A stretch of DNA of 64,000 bases from Rhabdornis inornatus (Eukaryota; Chordata; Aves; Passeriformes; Rhabdornithidae): NCBI GenBank assembly GCA_013397075.1, contig VWZS01004784.1:879263-943262 (forward strand). The letters are read 5' to 3'. A program made the translations under genes and the position numbers. Shown piece by piece: positions 37,160 through 51,057 of the stretch (its first letter is position 1; every line of letters starts with the position of its first letter). A model generated the notes under the pieces. It had not been told where the DNA came from. It made no database searches and worked only from the letters and a program-made list of their open reading frames with translations.

Positions 37160-40100
37160 GGAGAAACACACAGAGCAAAATCTGCCTGAGGAAATAAACA
37201 ACCTCCTTCATCAGGAAGCAAGAAAATAATGTCCAATTAAGAGGAAGAGCCATTTTTCTATCTCCATCCATGATCTGCTTAAATTTTAATCATTTCAGAT
37301 GCTAGCTGTAACAAAGGTCTGCTTGCACCAAAGGTGTATGATTTTTGTTTTGACACACATCACTGTCCCAGGGAGACAGTAGATTATGAATTTCTTGGCA
37401 GCAAGTTCATTATCTGGAGGCTATGTATTATCAGCCTTCCACTAGCTCTTCTCTGATCTGCTTCTCTGGGCTCCAGGTACCAAAATTGTTCCCTTTCACT
37501 GTGCTTTTTGAAAACCTCTCAAATTCAAATCCATTCAGTGATCACATGCAGTTTACATGTGATTGAGTGGGTCAGGCTTTCAGTAGACTAAAAAAAATCA
37601 TGGGTCACATCATCTGGGAACTTAACAAATAAGAATAACAAGGAAAGTCAGTGGCAAACAATTTTAATAATTCACCTGTCCATCACTGCAGCTCACAATT
37701 GAAGGAAGATCCTCTCTCCTCTTGATAGATAGGCAGGAGGAAAAGCCCTGTCTCAAATGATTAAAGGAGGCAGTATATAACAAGCTTTTCCCATGCTGAG
37801 AGTGCCAAGAAAGAGGCTGGTCAATGATATTTAAACACACATTATCCTTCCATCTTCCTGTCATCTTGTTCTGCAAGCTGTTCAGATTTGTCTGTGCCAG
37901 CAAGGCGGCTGTGAAAAGCAGCTGAGCAAACAAAGAGAAAAATCAGTCTGAGAATAGGATTTGGATTTCAAAATCTGTCCCTGGATCTTTTTTTCCCGTT
38001 TTTCCCTTCTTCCCTCTTCTCCCTTTCCAACCCAATATCCCATTAACTTTTAAATACACCAGCACCCAAGCAGAAGAGTAGCAATGCAGCCAAGTGAAGA
38101 AACCACTGCTGTGTGAGAAGATGCAGAGAATTTCAACATGAGGGTGAAAACATAGCCTCAAACTTCCTCCCAAGACAGTGTCTGAAGCAGTGGTGGGATT
38201 TTTTTTGTGTCAGTCTGCATGCCCTCTCTGCTTCACCCCTTCCCCAGCAGGACCAGCCTGCTGAGTTCTTCTGGGCTTAGGCACAGACAACACGTGGCCA
38301 CTGCTATTGCCCAGTGCTCTGGGACCACTGACTCCAGCTCTCTAGGGATCCAACACCTCTCAGATGTAAAGCTGAGGCTCCCTTATGTTCTCATTAGGTA
38401 TTGTTTCCTTCTCTGCAGAAAGGACACTCAGACTGGTGGCTGCTGCAGTGGTGCATAATCCCTGTCCCAGCCCTGCTCCCACCAGACTTGCAGGATTATC
38501 AGAGGAGTTTTCTCTCTGAAAAAAATGTGACAAGGAAGAATCTGGGGACAGAAACCTTAGCAAAACAGGACACACTTCAGGATTTATACCAGCCTGGAAT
38601 AATGCCTAGATTTTATTTGCAATGTGAGTAATCACAAAGGCACTTAAAACCAACTTGTAATATATTAGAAATGGCTAAACTTATTGTCCTTCCACTTGGA
38701 CATAAACTGAGATCCACAAAAGGCAAAAGGGTATTTTCAGAGCCTTTCTCTATAAAAGATTTTCTTTCAAGATTTAACATCAGGTTGGCTATGGAAGGAA
38801 GGGTGGAGCTGACCCACAGATAGACCTGGGTGGAAAAGGATGGAAAACGTTGTTAGTGTAAGAGATCTGCATGACTCAGCACAGTGCTAATGAAGATTGG
38901 CTAATCTCCTAATTTCTGATTTTTATTATTCTTCACCACCCACTTCAGGTCTTTAAAAGGCCAAGACTCTGCCTGTCCTCAGGATTAATTCATGCAGGCA
39001 GGAGAAATCAAAGTTGCCAAAGAATTTAGTAGTCCTGGTAGACTTTTTAATATTCTGACCCTTTGTAGATTTCAAAAGTGCTAACCCATAATTTTTGGGG
39101 ACTCACAGTATCTGTTAATATGCATCAAATTTCAAGCATATGTGAATTAAGTCATATTTATTTCATTACTAGGAGAGAGAGAGATGTACTGTTGTTTGCA
39201 GATGAAAAGGCCTCTGTAAGAACAGAAATGATAATGGAATTTTTTAACCCTAAAAATGTCATGCTATTGGAAAGCAACTGCATGTATATAAATTCATCCT
39301 TAATAAAAAAAGTGTTTACGACTCCCTTGATTTTCAGAGATGTATTTAGAAACTTCTCCAAGGTGAAATGAAAGTGAATGAGGCAAAGTAAGAGCTTTCT
39401 TCAAACATTTCTTTCAGGACCCCTCATTCTGTATGTTTGTATGGAGGCTCTTGACATTTGTAACAGCTGCTAACCATATCAGCTGCAGTTTAGAAAAGAT
39501 TAGTGATAAGATACCTTTGTAATAGCAACCAGCAGCCCAAATTAGATCTGTGAGAATAAAATGATCTTTCGATTTCACAGGCACACTGAATGCATTGGTT
39601 TGGAAAAAATCAATTCTTTTGGAAGCAGATTCAAAATTCTGGACTTCAGGAAGTTGCTTTGTTTAATGTGACTGCTCTGATCAGAACAAAGAAAAATTCA
39701 TTCAGCTGCCCTCAAAATAAATCAAAGAAAAGAAGAAAAAATTACCTGTATGTATTGGATTACCAGCAAAATGAGATTTCTACAACATCAAGTCAGGTTA
39801 AAGTCTATTTTAGTTTATTAATAGCCAGGTTTAATTCTCTTTAAAATCAGTAATTAGGGGGTGTCTTATTAGTTGAGCTTTGTGTCCAAAGTACATTGTA
39901 GCCATTAAGCTGTCTCTTTATTTTACATTTCAAGGATTTAAATAAGATACACAAACACAATCTATGTTATTTACTTTAATGGAGTAGCTTAATTGCTCCC
40001 CAAGCTTTTCTGTACACTTTATAAATAATTGCAAGACACAAAGAGAGCAAAAGGAGCAGGCACACAGATGACACCATAACCTTCCAGTGACTCACACTGC

Positions 40101-40638
40101 CACTCCTCTGCATTGAGCACTTAGCAGCATACATTAAATGCACAGTGCCTCAGACATAAAAATGTTTAAGTGCAGGGCAAGCTACAAATTTATCTTCAAA
40201 AGGAAGAAAAAGACAGTCACCCCAATTATGCAATTGAGACCAAAAAGCTGTAAAATGGAATACGTATTAGTCATGGTTTTATTGTTGTTACTCCCAACCT
40301 ATGGATCTAGCAAGAAATCCATGGCACAAAATCATTCCTGGATGTATCTGAAAAGATGATACAGACCACAGCTAGATGTATGTGTGTGGTGCTGGGAAAT
40401 GCTGCTCATTACTCCCTGCCCAGTGGAAATAAGTCTCTCCTGCTGGAGCTGAGGAGAACATGCACGTTGGAGGGTTCCAAGGAAAATTTGTAGGGAGTGA
40501 ACCCTCACTGCAGTGCGGGATGGAAGATGGAGGAGTTCACGTGTTACTGCTCATTTTGGAGCCCTCATGCCCCAGAGGCCAAGCAGAAATGTCACAGGGC
40601 TGCCTGGCAAGGAGGTGCTCCTCTGAGGTCAGGCTTTT

Positions 40639-40680
40639 CATGCATTTGATGTTCATGCATAAAATGTTAATGCATGTTTG
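40639..40680. repeat. 15-bp repeat carrying ATGCAT
   Basis: CATGCATTTGATGTT (40639-40653) is followed directly by CATGCATAAAATGTT (40654-40668) and by a partial AATGCATG. Each unit holds the self-complementary ATGCAT word. It is a small degenerate tandem repeat. Confidence 0.75.
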
Positions 40681-40978
40681 GCCCCTACTTCTCATGAGTT
40701 CCCTCAGGCCTCCCTTTGCTTTGTTTCTCTAAGGAAATGACACACAGATCCATGTAGAGTCTAAAACTGGTGATAAATGTTAGCTCTTCATAAACGTTGG
40801 GCTTGATCTCATGGAACAAGCTCAATTACTCAAGGGGAAGTTAAGACTTTTTTTTTCCTGCACAGTCTGAGTAGAGCTACTTAGAAGAGGAGAAGAAATA
40901 TCCACAAACAAAACCTTAAAGGAATTTTCTCCTGTTGCAAAATCAGCTAGATTTTTCTGGAACTGTATTTGGATAAGT

Positions 40979-41005
40979 ATGTGTGTGTGTATCTCTGTGT
41001 GTTGG
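40979..41005. repeat. Imperfect (TG)n microsatellite
   Basis: TG units are interrupted by ATCTC, so the run has two short arrays. Confidence 0.75.
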
Positions 41006-43559
41006 GGAGGAAAGTCTAACAATCTCAAGGCATCCTGCTTCAGCAGTTTTGACATTAAATAATTTGATTGCTCTATCAAAAAAGCATTCTGCTGAATTTA
41101 ATTTTCATCATAACATTTTACTCCGTATGATTAAAAAGGGGAAGGGAGGGTAGAGGCAGGTCAGTAAAGCTTGTTTGGATATACAATGTAGTGTTTCTTA
41201 TGGAGTTTTTTTTCAATTTTATTTCATAAAAGATTTTTTTAATCCTTTTTTATCCACTAAAGATTGAAAAGCAGCAGATATAGAAACCTCAACATTGTCA
41301 CACAAACAGTGAGCTCACCTGAGAGATGTAGAGCTTCACGATTTTTAACAATTTTTCTTGAGCTGGAATTTGACAGCCTGATAGACACTGAGCTTTGGTG
41401 GGACTCTGGGTGGATCTAGTTCCCTGGCACTGCTCTGTTTACAGGAATTGGGTCTTTTCAGTCCTTGCAGCTGCATCAAGGAACTGCTCAGGAAGCCTCT
41501 GAGCCAAGAGAAAGATGTCTTTTCAATCATGGAGTTTTAAGTCAGATCCTATTATCAAATATTACTGTGATGAGAGTCAGAAAATGTAGATAAGCAGATG
41601 AAAAGAACAACTTCAATATCTTTTTGAAATAACTAAAGTAAAGGGATACAGAACACATATATTACAAAGGGGAAGAATCAAATTTGCATCTGTTCTGAGA
41701 GATAATGTGTTCAATCATGTGGCTGCTCTTTAGCCATGTTATTTTCACATTGAGCAGATAATGTGAAGTTCTTCTGTACCTAATCAAAGCTTTGTCACTT
41801 AAAATAACAAAGACTTGTTCATGAGAGTCATGGTAGAAGACTGAGTATCTGCAAGGCCTGGCGGAAAACTGTGACCTACTAAACCTTCATTAGTTTATTT
41901 TACTATATCTTGTTATCATTTACTCATGCACATATACACACACACAATTTTAAAAAAGAAATAAAAGTCACAGTGACATTAAATTTGCTTGATTCTAATA
42001 CGCAGCACTCTAGTACCTCCTCCACTCCTCTGATTTGCCACCAGCTCATCCTCCTCAGAACATGAAAATGCAGGGCAGGGATTTCTGAGCAGCAGGGACT
42101 GTCTTTGATCAATGGAGTTTATGTCACTTGACCATATAGAAAAAGCCAGCAAATTCATAGAACTTCTCTTCCACAGCTGCAGCTTCTAGTCCCTCTCTGC
42201 TGAATTGAGTAGAAGTGCCATCTGCCTGCCTAAACCCAGAGCATATTTTGTGTCTTGTGTTCCATGCACACCTGATAAAATCAGATTAACAGATTAACAT
42301 TCTCCCAAATGGAAAAATGGGAGATCTCAGAATCTCTACAGATTTAAATTGAAACCACCACTAAATTGCAGTTGGCTTTCTGAAAAAAGTCTTCACAAAG
42401 GTCTTCAGGAAATACATGCACACTATTTATAGCACACTGTGACAACACACGTTGTAGGATTAATTTTTCATGTTGCAAAGACACTCTGTGGTCAATCTCA
42501 AACCACAGGGAAGTGATAGCTGTACTTCAGAGGAGAAAGACATTTCTCATTCACAGATAGGATAAGATGGAGAATCTTATTGGGACAGAATTTAGATGCT
42601 GGTAAGCGCCTCAATCAAATAAAAAAAAAAATTAACAGTCCTAACATTTGAAAACAACACCTCCCTGACCTCCATCTTTCAAAACCCCAAAACCAACAAT
42701 TTTACAAATCCTTCATTTGATGTTGATATGGGGTGATTCATACATGAATTTGTTTAAGAAAGCAGTATATAAGTGCTGCAATTCTCTACTACCAATAGAG
42801 GTGGAATAACTTGCCACCCAGCAAGACCATCATACTTCACTAATGTCTATGCAAATACTCCAGATCAGCACTCCCAAGACAGATTTATATTACTTATAAA
42901 GCTGGGACCTTGATTTCTATTGAAATCTTGACTTCCTAATAATTCACTGCCATTGCATTGAATGTCATGTATTTTAAACCTATCAGTTATCCCTCTCTCT
43001 CTCTTTTACTGATTTTGTCCCTAAAATTTAAAAGGTATGTCTTTTGTGAACGACACTAAGATTGACACCTGGCACCCCTTCTCCAGGGCATAACCTATAT
43101 CATATTGAAAACGTACAAAGCCATCACCTCACAGAGAGGAAAATAATATGTTAAAATGGAAGAGAATAATTTTTCCTTTGGCTCACTCCTTGCACTTTTT
43201 CCCTTGAGTCATGAAAAGCTGCACGTTATGAGCCTATGAGGTCAGCAATAGGGAAGTTCTTGAGCATTTCCCAGTAATAGAGATATAAAGAAGGAATAAT
43301 CTTTAACTTACAGTAATGGGGTACTTTTTTTAAAGCCAGGATGTTATAACCATTTAATTTAGATAATAATGGGGCACTTACATAAGAACAGAGCTTGCTT
43401 GGTATACATCATCTGTGAGATTTCCCTCTCTCACCCTCAAACTAACAGGTCATATTGGATGTCATTAATTCAGCAATTCAGCTAAGCAGCTCTAGGGCAC
43501 TCTTGAACTTCAACCCAGAGCATAAGGGAGCAGAGGCAGGCTGCCAGCAAGTAATTCAC

Positions 43560-43618
43560 TGAAAGGAAGAAAGAAGGAAAAAAGAAGAAGGAAAAAATAA
43601 AGGAGGACAAGAAAAAAT
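43560..43618. repeat. Purine-rich (GGAA/GAAA)n tract
   Basis: Nearly 60 bases of A and G carry only two interruptions on the plus strand. Units are GAAAGGAAGAAAG-like. It is low complexity, and repeated GGAA words could bind ETS factors, but none is implied. Confidence 0.85.
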
Positions 43619-44704
43619 GGCCCCAGTTAAACAACGATTTTCATCTAACTGAAGGTGAGCTGCCCACATACGTTAAGAGTTATGGACATTAGGGAGAGAG
43701 AAGTGCCTTTTAAAATAGATTGTGCTATGTGCTAGGAGAAATGCCTGTGGATTCCTCACCGACCAAATTTGTTTTGCCAGGCTGCAAGCTTGCAAACAAA
43801 TCTGAGGCAGAGGGTTGTGCTTTCTGGAGTGTAACTCCATCCTCTTGTGAACACAGGATTTAACATCAGTAAACAAAATGTTAACACTCATCCTCAAGCT
43901 TGACCTCTTCAAGCCAAGAGTCTGCAGAGACCGACTCTGTCCTCCTTCACCCCAGCAGGAATCCCAGGAATCCTTGAAATGTTGGGTTCAGTGAGCTCTA
44001 GAAACTGATGGTTGCCAAGTCATTCTCCAAGAGCTTACTCAGGAGGACAGTTTGGCTGTCAAAAGTCCTAACAATCCCATATTTTTGTGGCTTTGAAGAA
44101 GATGGGTGGAAAAGAGCTATCCAAGTGATGATTTGAGGGATGCATTAGCACTCCTTTCCCAAGACAACTGTTTTTCACTCATAGTTGTGCTGAATGCAAC
44201 AGAATGGTGAATGCAGGTGGATGTGCAAAGTAGGAAAGGGAGGAAATAGAGAATATATGCCAGTCACTAAGCTTTCTTAGTAATGGATAAGTGTGGTAGG
44301 GGACTCATAATTGGAAAAGAAAAGGTGGTGATAGGTAGCAAAATCCAACATAGGAGGTAACAAAGAACATTTTCACGCTTCTACAACTGCTCTGTAAGGA
44401 GAATTTTTAAAGGGGGTGAGAGGTTAATTTCTCACCTAGCATTAAGCTTCACTGTAATTCTTCCACCTCATTATTCTATGTACAAGTTTAATCTTTTCTG
44501 ACAGAAGCTTTACAGGGGAAAAGATTTAGGCTAGAACAGCAGATCACCTCAAACAAGACTTGTCTAAGTTCCTAAAGCCAAAGCAGTCTCAGAACTAATA
44601 TATGCCAGCTATGCTAATAATTTTCCCAGTGTTTTATTTAATCACATGGATTGTTCAAACAGGCCTGGATTTATAGTGAAGCCACTAAAATACAGTTTGC
44701 TTAC

Positions 44705-44722
44705 AAAATAAATAAATAAATA
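44705..44722. repeat. (AAAT)4 microsatellite
   Basis: Four AAAT units end before TAG. It is a short tetranucleotide array. Confidence 0.85.
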
Positions 44723-44815
44723 GAGGAATTAAATGCTCTGTGAAGAAGTAAAACTGTTTATTAGAATCCCTGTTAGCAAAGAGTAGCCACCTGTACACTT
44801 AACAGAAGGTGATAT

Positions 44816-44829
44816 CTTGCTGCAGCAAG
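44816..44829. other. 14-bp perfect palindrome
   Basis: CTTGCTGCAGCAAG is fully self-complementary and contains a PstI-type CTGCAG centre. It resembles a MAF-like TGC..GCA dyad only loosely. The function is unknown. Confidence 0.45.
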
Positions 44830-46927
44830 TCCGTGTTCTAAGTGCTTCCTGGGTTTACAGAATAATTTTGATTGGGAAAAACAAAACAAAAACTAATGCA
44901 GTCAGTGGAAGCACTAGTAACACCTAAAATCTGTCATTACTTGATTTATTTCTCTTCCCAATACAAAGGAGTTTTACCCCATATTTATTTTAAATGTATT
45001 CATTGTGTCCCAGCTGTGTGTTATCTTTTGCAAATGCATTGTGTGGACTGTAATATTTGAACCATGGAACGGGAAATTCTACATCCATGATCATTCCCTA
45101 GATATTTACAGAATCAGACTTCAAGACAAATGTGTGTTAAAGTGTACGGAAGGGGCAAAACAAAACACAAACACAATGTGAACCTTTTGAAAATGAACTG
45201 GGAATGAGACTGACAAAAGCAGTAACACTAGCCCACCCACATTATTTATTTTTTACCACCACTAAATCCACTTTTTGCTCATTTTGAAATTAAAGTCACT
45301 ATATTTCCTATGATAAAGAATACCAGATGAAGCATCTCTCCCTGGAATAATGTAGACCAAAAATTATGCCAGATTTCATCGAGGGTCTTTAAAAACTCTT
45401 ACAGCAGAAAAAAAATTAATTATCTGAATTATCCTTGCCCTTTGAATCCATCACACTGACAAAATACATCTGCTGCTTTCTTCAGAGAATATAACAATAC
45501 CATGCTCCCCCCACACTCCTACAGGCCACTGATGACAAATGTCACTAAATTTCCCCCACCTGTCAATTCTGTTCATCCTATACTAGTATAGTTGTTCTTT
45601 CTGTGGTCCACAGATGGGATTTGACTTGGGATGAGCATATCAAAATTACGTGCGTGCTTATTGCCATTGTAATGTAACCTCCAACATTTTTTCCCACAAG
45701 TCGACCTCAGAGCTGAATATGTTCCTGTGTGAAAGAAAAAAACTGGAGAGGCTCTCAGGAAGGTAGAAAAACTAAGAAAGGTGATCTTGTAGACCAACAC
45801 ATCCATCTGCAGACTCTGACAGTGCTTTCCTATAGCATAAATTAAGCATGGATTTCATAAACACCAAGGTTGCATTTCTCATTATGTATAACCTCTTTCA
45901 AGGTCAACAACATCAAGCTGGTGCATTCTCTCCTCTGCTCTTCAGCCTCGTGTACTGTCATCGTCTTGGTTAAAGCATGAATAAAGTTCCAGTACTAAAT
46001 GCTACAGATTACCCTGTGGACTCCCCACAAAGAACAGAGACCTGAAAACAGTCCTCAACTTGCACTATACATCCATTCTCTTCTGGGCAACGTTTTAATG
46101 CAGCTCAGGCTGTATTTTGATTTAAAAAAGCAAACTCAAAACCAGCTACAAGCCTCTCAAAGAATTCCACAGAATGTTAGAAAAAAAAAGTACCCACTCA
46201 CTGCTGCTCCAGGGCACAGGTGTGCTCTGCATGTGGGGGATCCATCTGGAGTACTCCATTTACTGATAAATTGCCAGTAGATTCCACTCAAGATTGTGTA
46301 TTCCCATAATAGAATCTTGTAGGACCAGTACAAAGGGTACAAATGGGATGTGGTTTCCTCTGTTCAGCTTTGTATCTCAAACCTCCCAAGGCAATCCATG
46401 AACATGAACACCTACACCCTGCCTTTGAAGCAAGGCTGACCACCAACCTTCTCTGGCAGAGCTTTGGGGCCATGCAGGGATCACAGCTATTTTCTAGCTA
46501 TCCTCATGCTGTTTCATAAAAGATGGATAGACCAAAATAAGTAAAAGGGGCATAATCCAATACCATCCAGAATAAGGAGTCCCAAACTTAGTTCTTCATA
46601 AGCAGAGCTAATGAATGACAGGCTGACAGACAGTAATAAGAATAGTAAATTCATGGATAAAATGGGATTATGCTAATTCAAATCAATTTTGGTACAGGAG
46701 ACTTCAGCAATATCCTGAAAAATTGTCAGGTTAAACACAGACATACCACTGCAATCTTTTCTGTTGAATTTATTTTTTTCGTCCTCTGTGTTAGGGAAAT
46801 CTTTGCAATGTAGTTTCCTACTTTGTAATTTGCAAAAAATATTTGCATTTTATGACTGAGCAAAATTGGCCTGAAGTGGCCACAATGTAATCAGCTCCTT
46901 TTACTACCTGTGTGGAACAGAGATTTT

Positions 46928-46958
46928 TGTTTTCCGTTTGTTTTGTTTTGTTTTTTTC
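46928..46958. repeat. T-rich (TTTTG)n repeat
   Basis: TTTTG/TTTG units are followed by a T-run. It is low-complexity sequence with no visible gene context. Confidence 0.8.
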
Positions 46959-49779
46959 CAAAGCCATAGTTCTCTGAGTTATGTGGTTAAATACATTAAC
47001 CTTGTCCTCTTTTTAAAAAAAAATCCACTTAATTGCTCTCAGTTTGCCTGACCTGTAGGAAAACTTAAAAAAACCAGTGTCAGCAGAACACTGATCCACT
47101 TTGTACCAGGCAGAGACAAATTAAAGGAGACTTTGAATCCATTGTTACATTTTAAAACTCCTGATCTTTAAGCCACTTTATGGTGGAAGCTCCTCCATCA
47201 TCTGGAAGGTGTGTGATTTGCAGTACCTGGGTGTTAGAGCTGCAGTCCCAGAGCTAATCCATACCCCTGCCCCTTTGAGGAGGCTGGTGACCCTCAGGTT
47301 GGCAGTAACAAATGCAGTGTGCATTGTCCCCAGTGGGTAATGGATTAAACTCTGCCTGTGCAAGGGAACTCCTCGTTGTCCTGCTGTTCAGTCCCTGCAC
47401 ATCAACCTGTCTTTTTGTAACCTACTCATGTGTGTAAGGTTAAATACATGCTATGAAAGGTGAAAAATTTCCTGGGATCATCCTAGTGCTAACCTATATC
47501 AGATAGAAACCCAATCAAATCAATTAGATGCAACTGCTGTTACAATTTTCTAAGCAGATTGTTTCCAAGCCATATTCTCTCTGTCTTTTGTCACAGCTGT
47601 TGTATACAAACCATTCTACCTGATCTGGTGTTTTAGTTTTCAAATTACTTATTGATTTATATACTAGGAAGGGGATATGAGGGACAGATAATTTAAATCT
47701 AAAAATATCCTTCCCACACATAAAAAGACACAGATTCTTGTTTTACTGGATAACAGAGAAGAATAAGTGATGTGCTGTGATGTTCCTTTGACTGAGGCTT
47801 GAGAAAAGTATTGCAGTGAACCTGTACTTCAGAATGTCAGAACTCAAGGTATTTCAGCTAAATCAGGGACTTAGTTTTCAGAAAAGGCCTCTTATCTTGC
47901 TTCCAAAGCTCTTAAGAACACTAAGAACATACAGGTCAAAGACAGCTCTTCTTGGGTTTGAAATTTTTGTGTTTGTCATAAGAGCTGCTGTGCTATTTTT
48001 TTTTCCCACCAGGAAATATATTGCTTTCTGTGAGAACTGTAAATTTGCAGCTTTACTCCAAAACTATATACAAAATCAGCAAATTTAGAGATACAGTTAC
48101 AAGAACAAAAAAACAGCAGCACCACCAACAAAAATATTTCTAAGGAGAAGTCAGTACAGACATTCTTTAGCCATAGGAAACCAGCCCTACATCCAGCACA
48201 CTCATATCCCTTAATGTTTGCCATCAGTCTTTGGTCAAAGAGGTTCAGATCTTAGACAAACATTACAAAAAGGACTGCTGTTTCATTTATTCATTCAGTT
48301 GTATTTGTCAGCACAAATATTTAAAAATACTTAATATTTGTCATACCCTGGAACCCTTCAAACATCTTTATAATATTTTCAGATCTATAATCCTGCCTTA
48401 CCTAGCAGGTAGCATAGCCAATACATAACAAAAAGCTTCTTGTGGTGGAAGTTGCAGCATGCAACTTTTTTTCACCAGTAATAAGAGCCCTTTACCTCTA
48501 CGCAAAAAAATAGCATTTGGAGAGTCAAAGTTCCTATTTCCTCATTAAACATTTGAGTAAGCTGTGCTTTTAAAGCTCAAAGTCAGTAGAAAAATCTACA
48601 GACAAAGAGGAGATCTTTCATTCAAGACATGAATTATGTTAGTTATGTGGGGGGACAAAAATATGCAGTTCAGGTAACTTCTTGAAGGTAGCAATGGGTT
48701 GGATGATGGAGAAAGCTGTGAGGAAGAGCCTTACAGGAAGAAGGAAGGAAGGATGCTTCATCTGGCACAGAGCTCATGAGTCACACAGGTGGGAATCTCT
48801 GCTCAAAGAAATTGCCTACCACTGTTTTTTCCTACATATACTGCACTTATGTAAATTAAAAAAAGAAATATCTCAGGGCTGTTTGATTCAAACCACTTAA
48901 GAGAAATAGCCTTGCAGCCCTAAATATTGAACAACTTGTAATGAAGGGAAATAATCTATTTTTTTTTAGAAAAATAATTATATAGAAATAAAAAGAAAGA
49001 TCATTCATCATTCTTGCTATAACCTTACAAAGCCTCTGTAGGTCAATTAATACAGTAAAAGAGAATATGGCTTTTTAATATGTTTAATTTTTTTTTATTA
49101 TTCCCCAGCATGGAAAAAACAATCTTGAGAGCAGAATACTCAAAGGGATCACTGTGTCTTTCCATTTCTGCCCCCCACTGCCCTCAGTAAAGGCACTTGA
49201 AATTGATTTCTAGGTAAGTTTTACTAAAGAAAATAGTTATTAAATAATTATCTGCAAGATACATTTTTAGGCTGCTAGTAATTTAAAACTAAATCTATAT
49301 AATAAAGCCATTGTTAATTAATTAGCAATAAATGTGCCCTGTATTTTTATAAGGAAGTGCAAGTAAAATGTGAATAAAGTGAATCACAAACATTTATTGT
49401 AAATACTTCATTTCATCATTCCATGGGAGATGAGCTGGAAGATTAAAGCTGGGACAGGCAATCTTCTGATTTCTTGCCACCCACTTTGAAAACCAGTCTG
49501 AGAGCTGAACTTTGAAAACTCTTGAAAACCAGTGAGGAGACAGATCTACCCTTGTGGAGGTACTTTCCTAAGCTTAGAGACATGAAGCAGGTTGTTGAGC
49601 TCTGGTATCCCTCTGCAACAAGAGGAACTGTATGATAAAAACCAAAAACAAAACCAAAAACCCAGCCAACCAGAAAAGAACAAAACCTCTCAGATCCAGA
49701 CCTGGAAGATCTTATACACTAAAGAGGTTTCCAGCTGATTTCTCCTATGACCATCTGAATTTCTGCTTGTTCCTATTTC

Positions 49780-50010
49780 CTTTCCTGGGCTCCATGGCTT
49801 CACATTGCAGTGGAGCAACAAATGCAGTAATGAACCATCCCAGAGCTGGAGCAGCACAGGGCAGTGCTGCAGCCTGGGTTTGTGCCAAGGGGCTGCACAT
49901 GGAGCAGAGCAGAGCCCTGTGTGTCCCTCCCTGCCTGCTCACACAACCCCAGCAGCACACAGCCTGCACCACAGACACTGCACAGGGACCGACTTCTTTT
50001 AACACTTCCC
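49780..50010. other. GC-rich, CpG-poor segment
   Basis: About 230 bases are much richer in G and C than the flanks and full of CAGC/GCAGCA/CCCTGCC words, yet have almost no CpG. Frames stay open on both strands because of composition. It may be an old, methylated and decayed island, a repeat relic or an unrecognised exon. Nothing in the translations is recognisable. Confidence 0.45.
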
Positions 50011-50529
50011 AATGGCTTTAGTTTTCAGTTCTCTGATTCAAGAGATAACTTTCCTCTTATCTCTGAAGAAGAGAAGAAAGGATCATCCTTTCAGGCTTGT
50101 TTGGTCATGGAGAAGTGTGGCTCCATAAGGCACAAATCTCATCTGAGTTACTGCAGAGGCTCAATGTTTTTTTTAAAACCAGCAGGAGGGTTTCTACAGT
50201 TCTCACAATACTGTGAGCACAGCACTAGGGAATGCTCACCATTTTTCAGTGCTCTCCTCATATTAAAGAGGACGAAATGTGGCTGTTATCCTCTTGTACT
50301 AGAAGAAGGTAAAAGCCCAGAGAGCAGTAATTCTGCTAAACTACCTTGTCTCTGAAAAATAATCTGCTTCATACTCTAACATCACATGAAAGGGATTTTC
50401 CAATTCAGTTATTAGATATTCCTGGCTCTTTGAAACACTGGGAGTTGCTCAGCATAGCAAGAAATCTCAAGTAGCATGGCAAAGGACACTACTGCCATGG
50501 CCCTTTAGACAAGCAAAACTCAAATCTTG

Positions 50530-50945
50530 GGAGCCTGTTTAAAGAAGCTAATTTGAAGATGATGTTTATGATGACAAAGATAAAATTAAATCTTATTGTC
50601 CAAACAGATTTACAGCTTAACATTTCAGACTTAGTGGACTGTCAGCGAAGCCTACTCTTGAGGGAAACAAGTGGCAGCCCCGAACTTCAATTTATATTCC
50701 CCTTTCTGTAGGAAGTGTCACTTAAACAAGAACAGGAAATGGCTGTACTGTCGAGAAGTCACTAATCTCTGTGTTTCATTTCGAGGATTTCCATTGTAAT
50801 GCCTGTTAAGCTCGGATTATCATTGCTGTTAGACGTCAGAGAGCAAACAACAGGGAAATGAACTTCTGATCAGCATATATTACTGTTTTATCTCTGATTA
50901 ATATTAATGAACAGGTAACTGCAGAGCTACTGCTATGCAAAATCC
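50530..50945. promoter_or_regulatory. Candidate conserved non-coding element, best in window
   Basis: Six CpGs (about 50646, 50681, 50752, 50782, 50813 and 50834) occur in under 200 bp of ordinary GC content, which is unusual against the near CpG-free background. The stretch has no simple repeats. It carries GACGTCA (CRE-like), ATTAATATTAAT (a 12-bp palindrome near 50898), GATGATGTTTATGATGAC words and a TTATTGTCC SOX-like word. A strongly constrained, possibly unmethylated enhancer is the simplest reading, but it is inferred without alignment. Confidence 0.35.
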
Positions 50946-51057
50946 TGTGACAGTATTATTCTGAAGGCTAGGTGGACCCAGGAAACAACAGTTTCTCTCA
51001 TTGGACTGCCCTGATATTGGTGTGCAAGTGTTAAGGGAGCTAAACAGAAATATTAAA

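Larger units (their letters stand above)
36151..43500. other. Non-coding DNA, block 8
   Basis: No gene is supported. The CpG-bearing stretch at 36.16-36.42 kb is the most notable part. Microsatellites lie at 37137 (AC), 40979-41005 (TG), 41934-41945 (AC) and 42992-43004 (CT). A short ATGCAT repeat is at 40639. The segment 39.84-40.14 kb is AT-rich, repeat-poor and has several TTAAT words. Frames are 97 codons or fewer; the one at 40138-40359 contains a Leu-rich stretch but nothing recognisable. Confidence 0.6.
43501..49200. other. Non-coding DNA, block 9
   Basis: No gene is supported. It contains a purine-rich tract at 43560, an AAAT repeat at 44705, a 14-bp palindrome at 44816, a repeat-free patch with three CpGs at 45.6-45.72 kb and a TTTTG repeat at 46928. 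The segment 47.17-47.4 kb is GC-richer but has no recognised exon. All frames are 93 codons or fewer. Confidence 0.6.

Noticed and set aside
40138..40359. 73-codon frame with a Leu-rich, signal-peptide-like stretch
   Set aside because: The Leu-rich part is short and preceded by a basic region by chance; there is no conserved motif, exon border or promoter.
49864..50355. Longest open frame in the window, 163 codons, plus strand
   Set aside because: It starts in a GC-rich low-CpG segment where stop codons are rare, then runs into unrelated AT-rich DNA. Four other frames overlap it on both strands, the composition looks random and no domain is recognisable.
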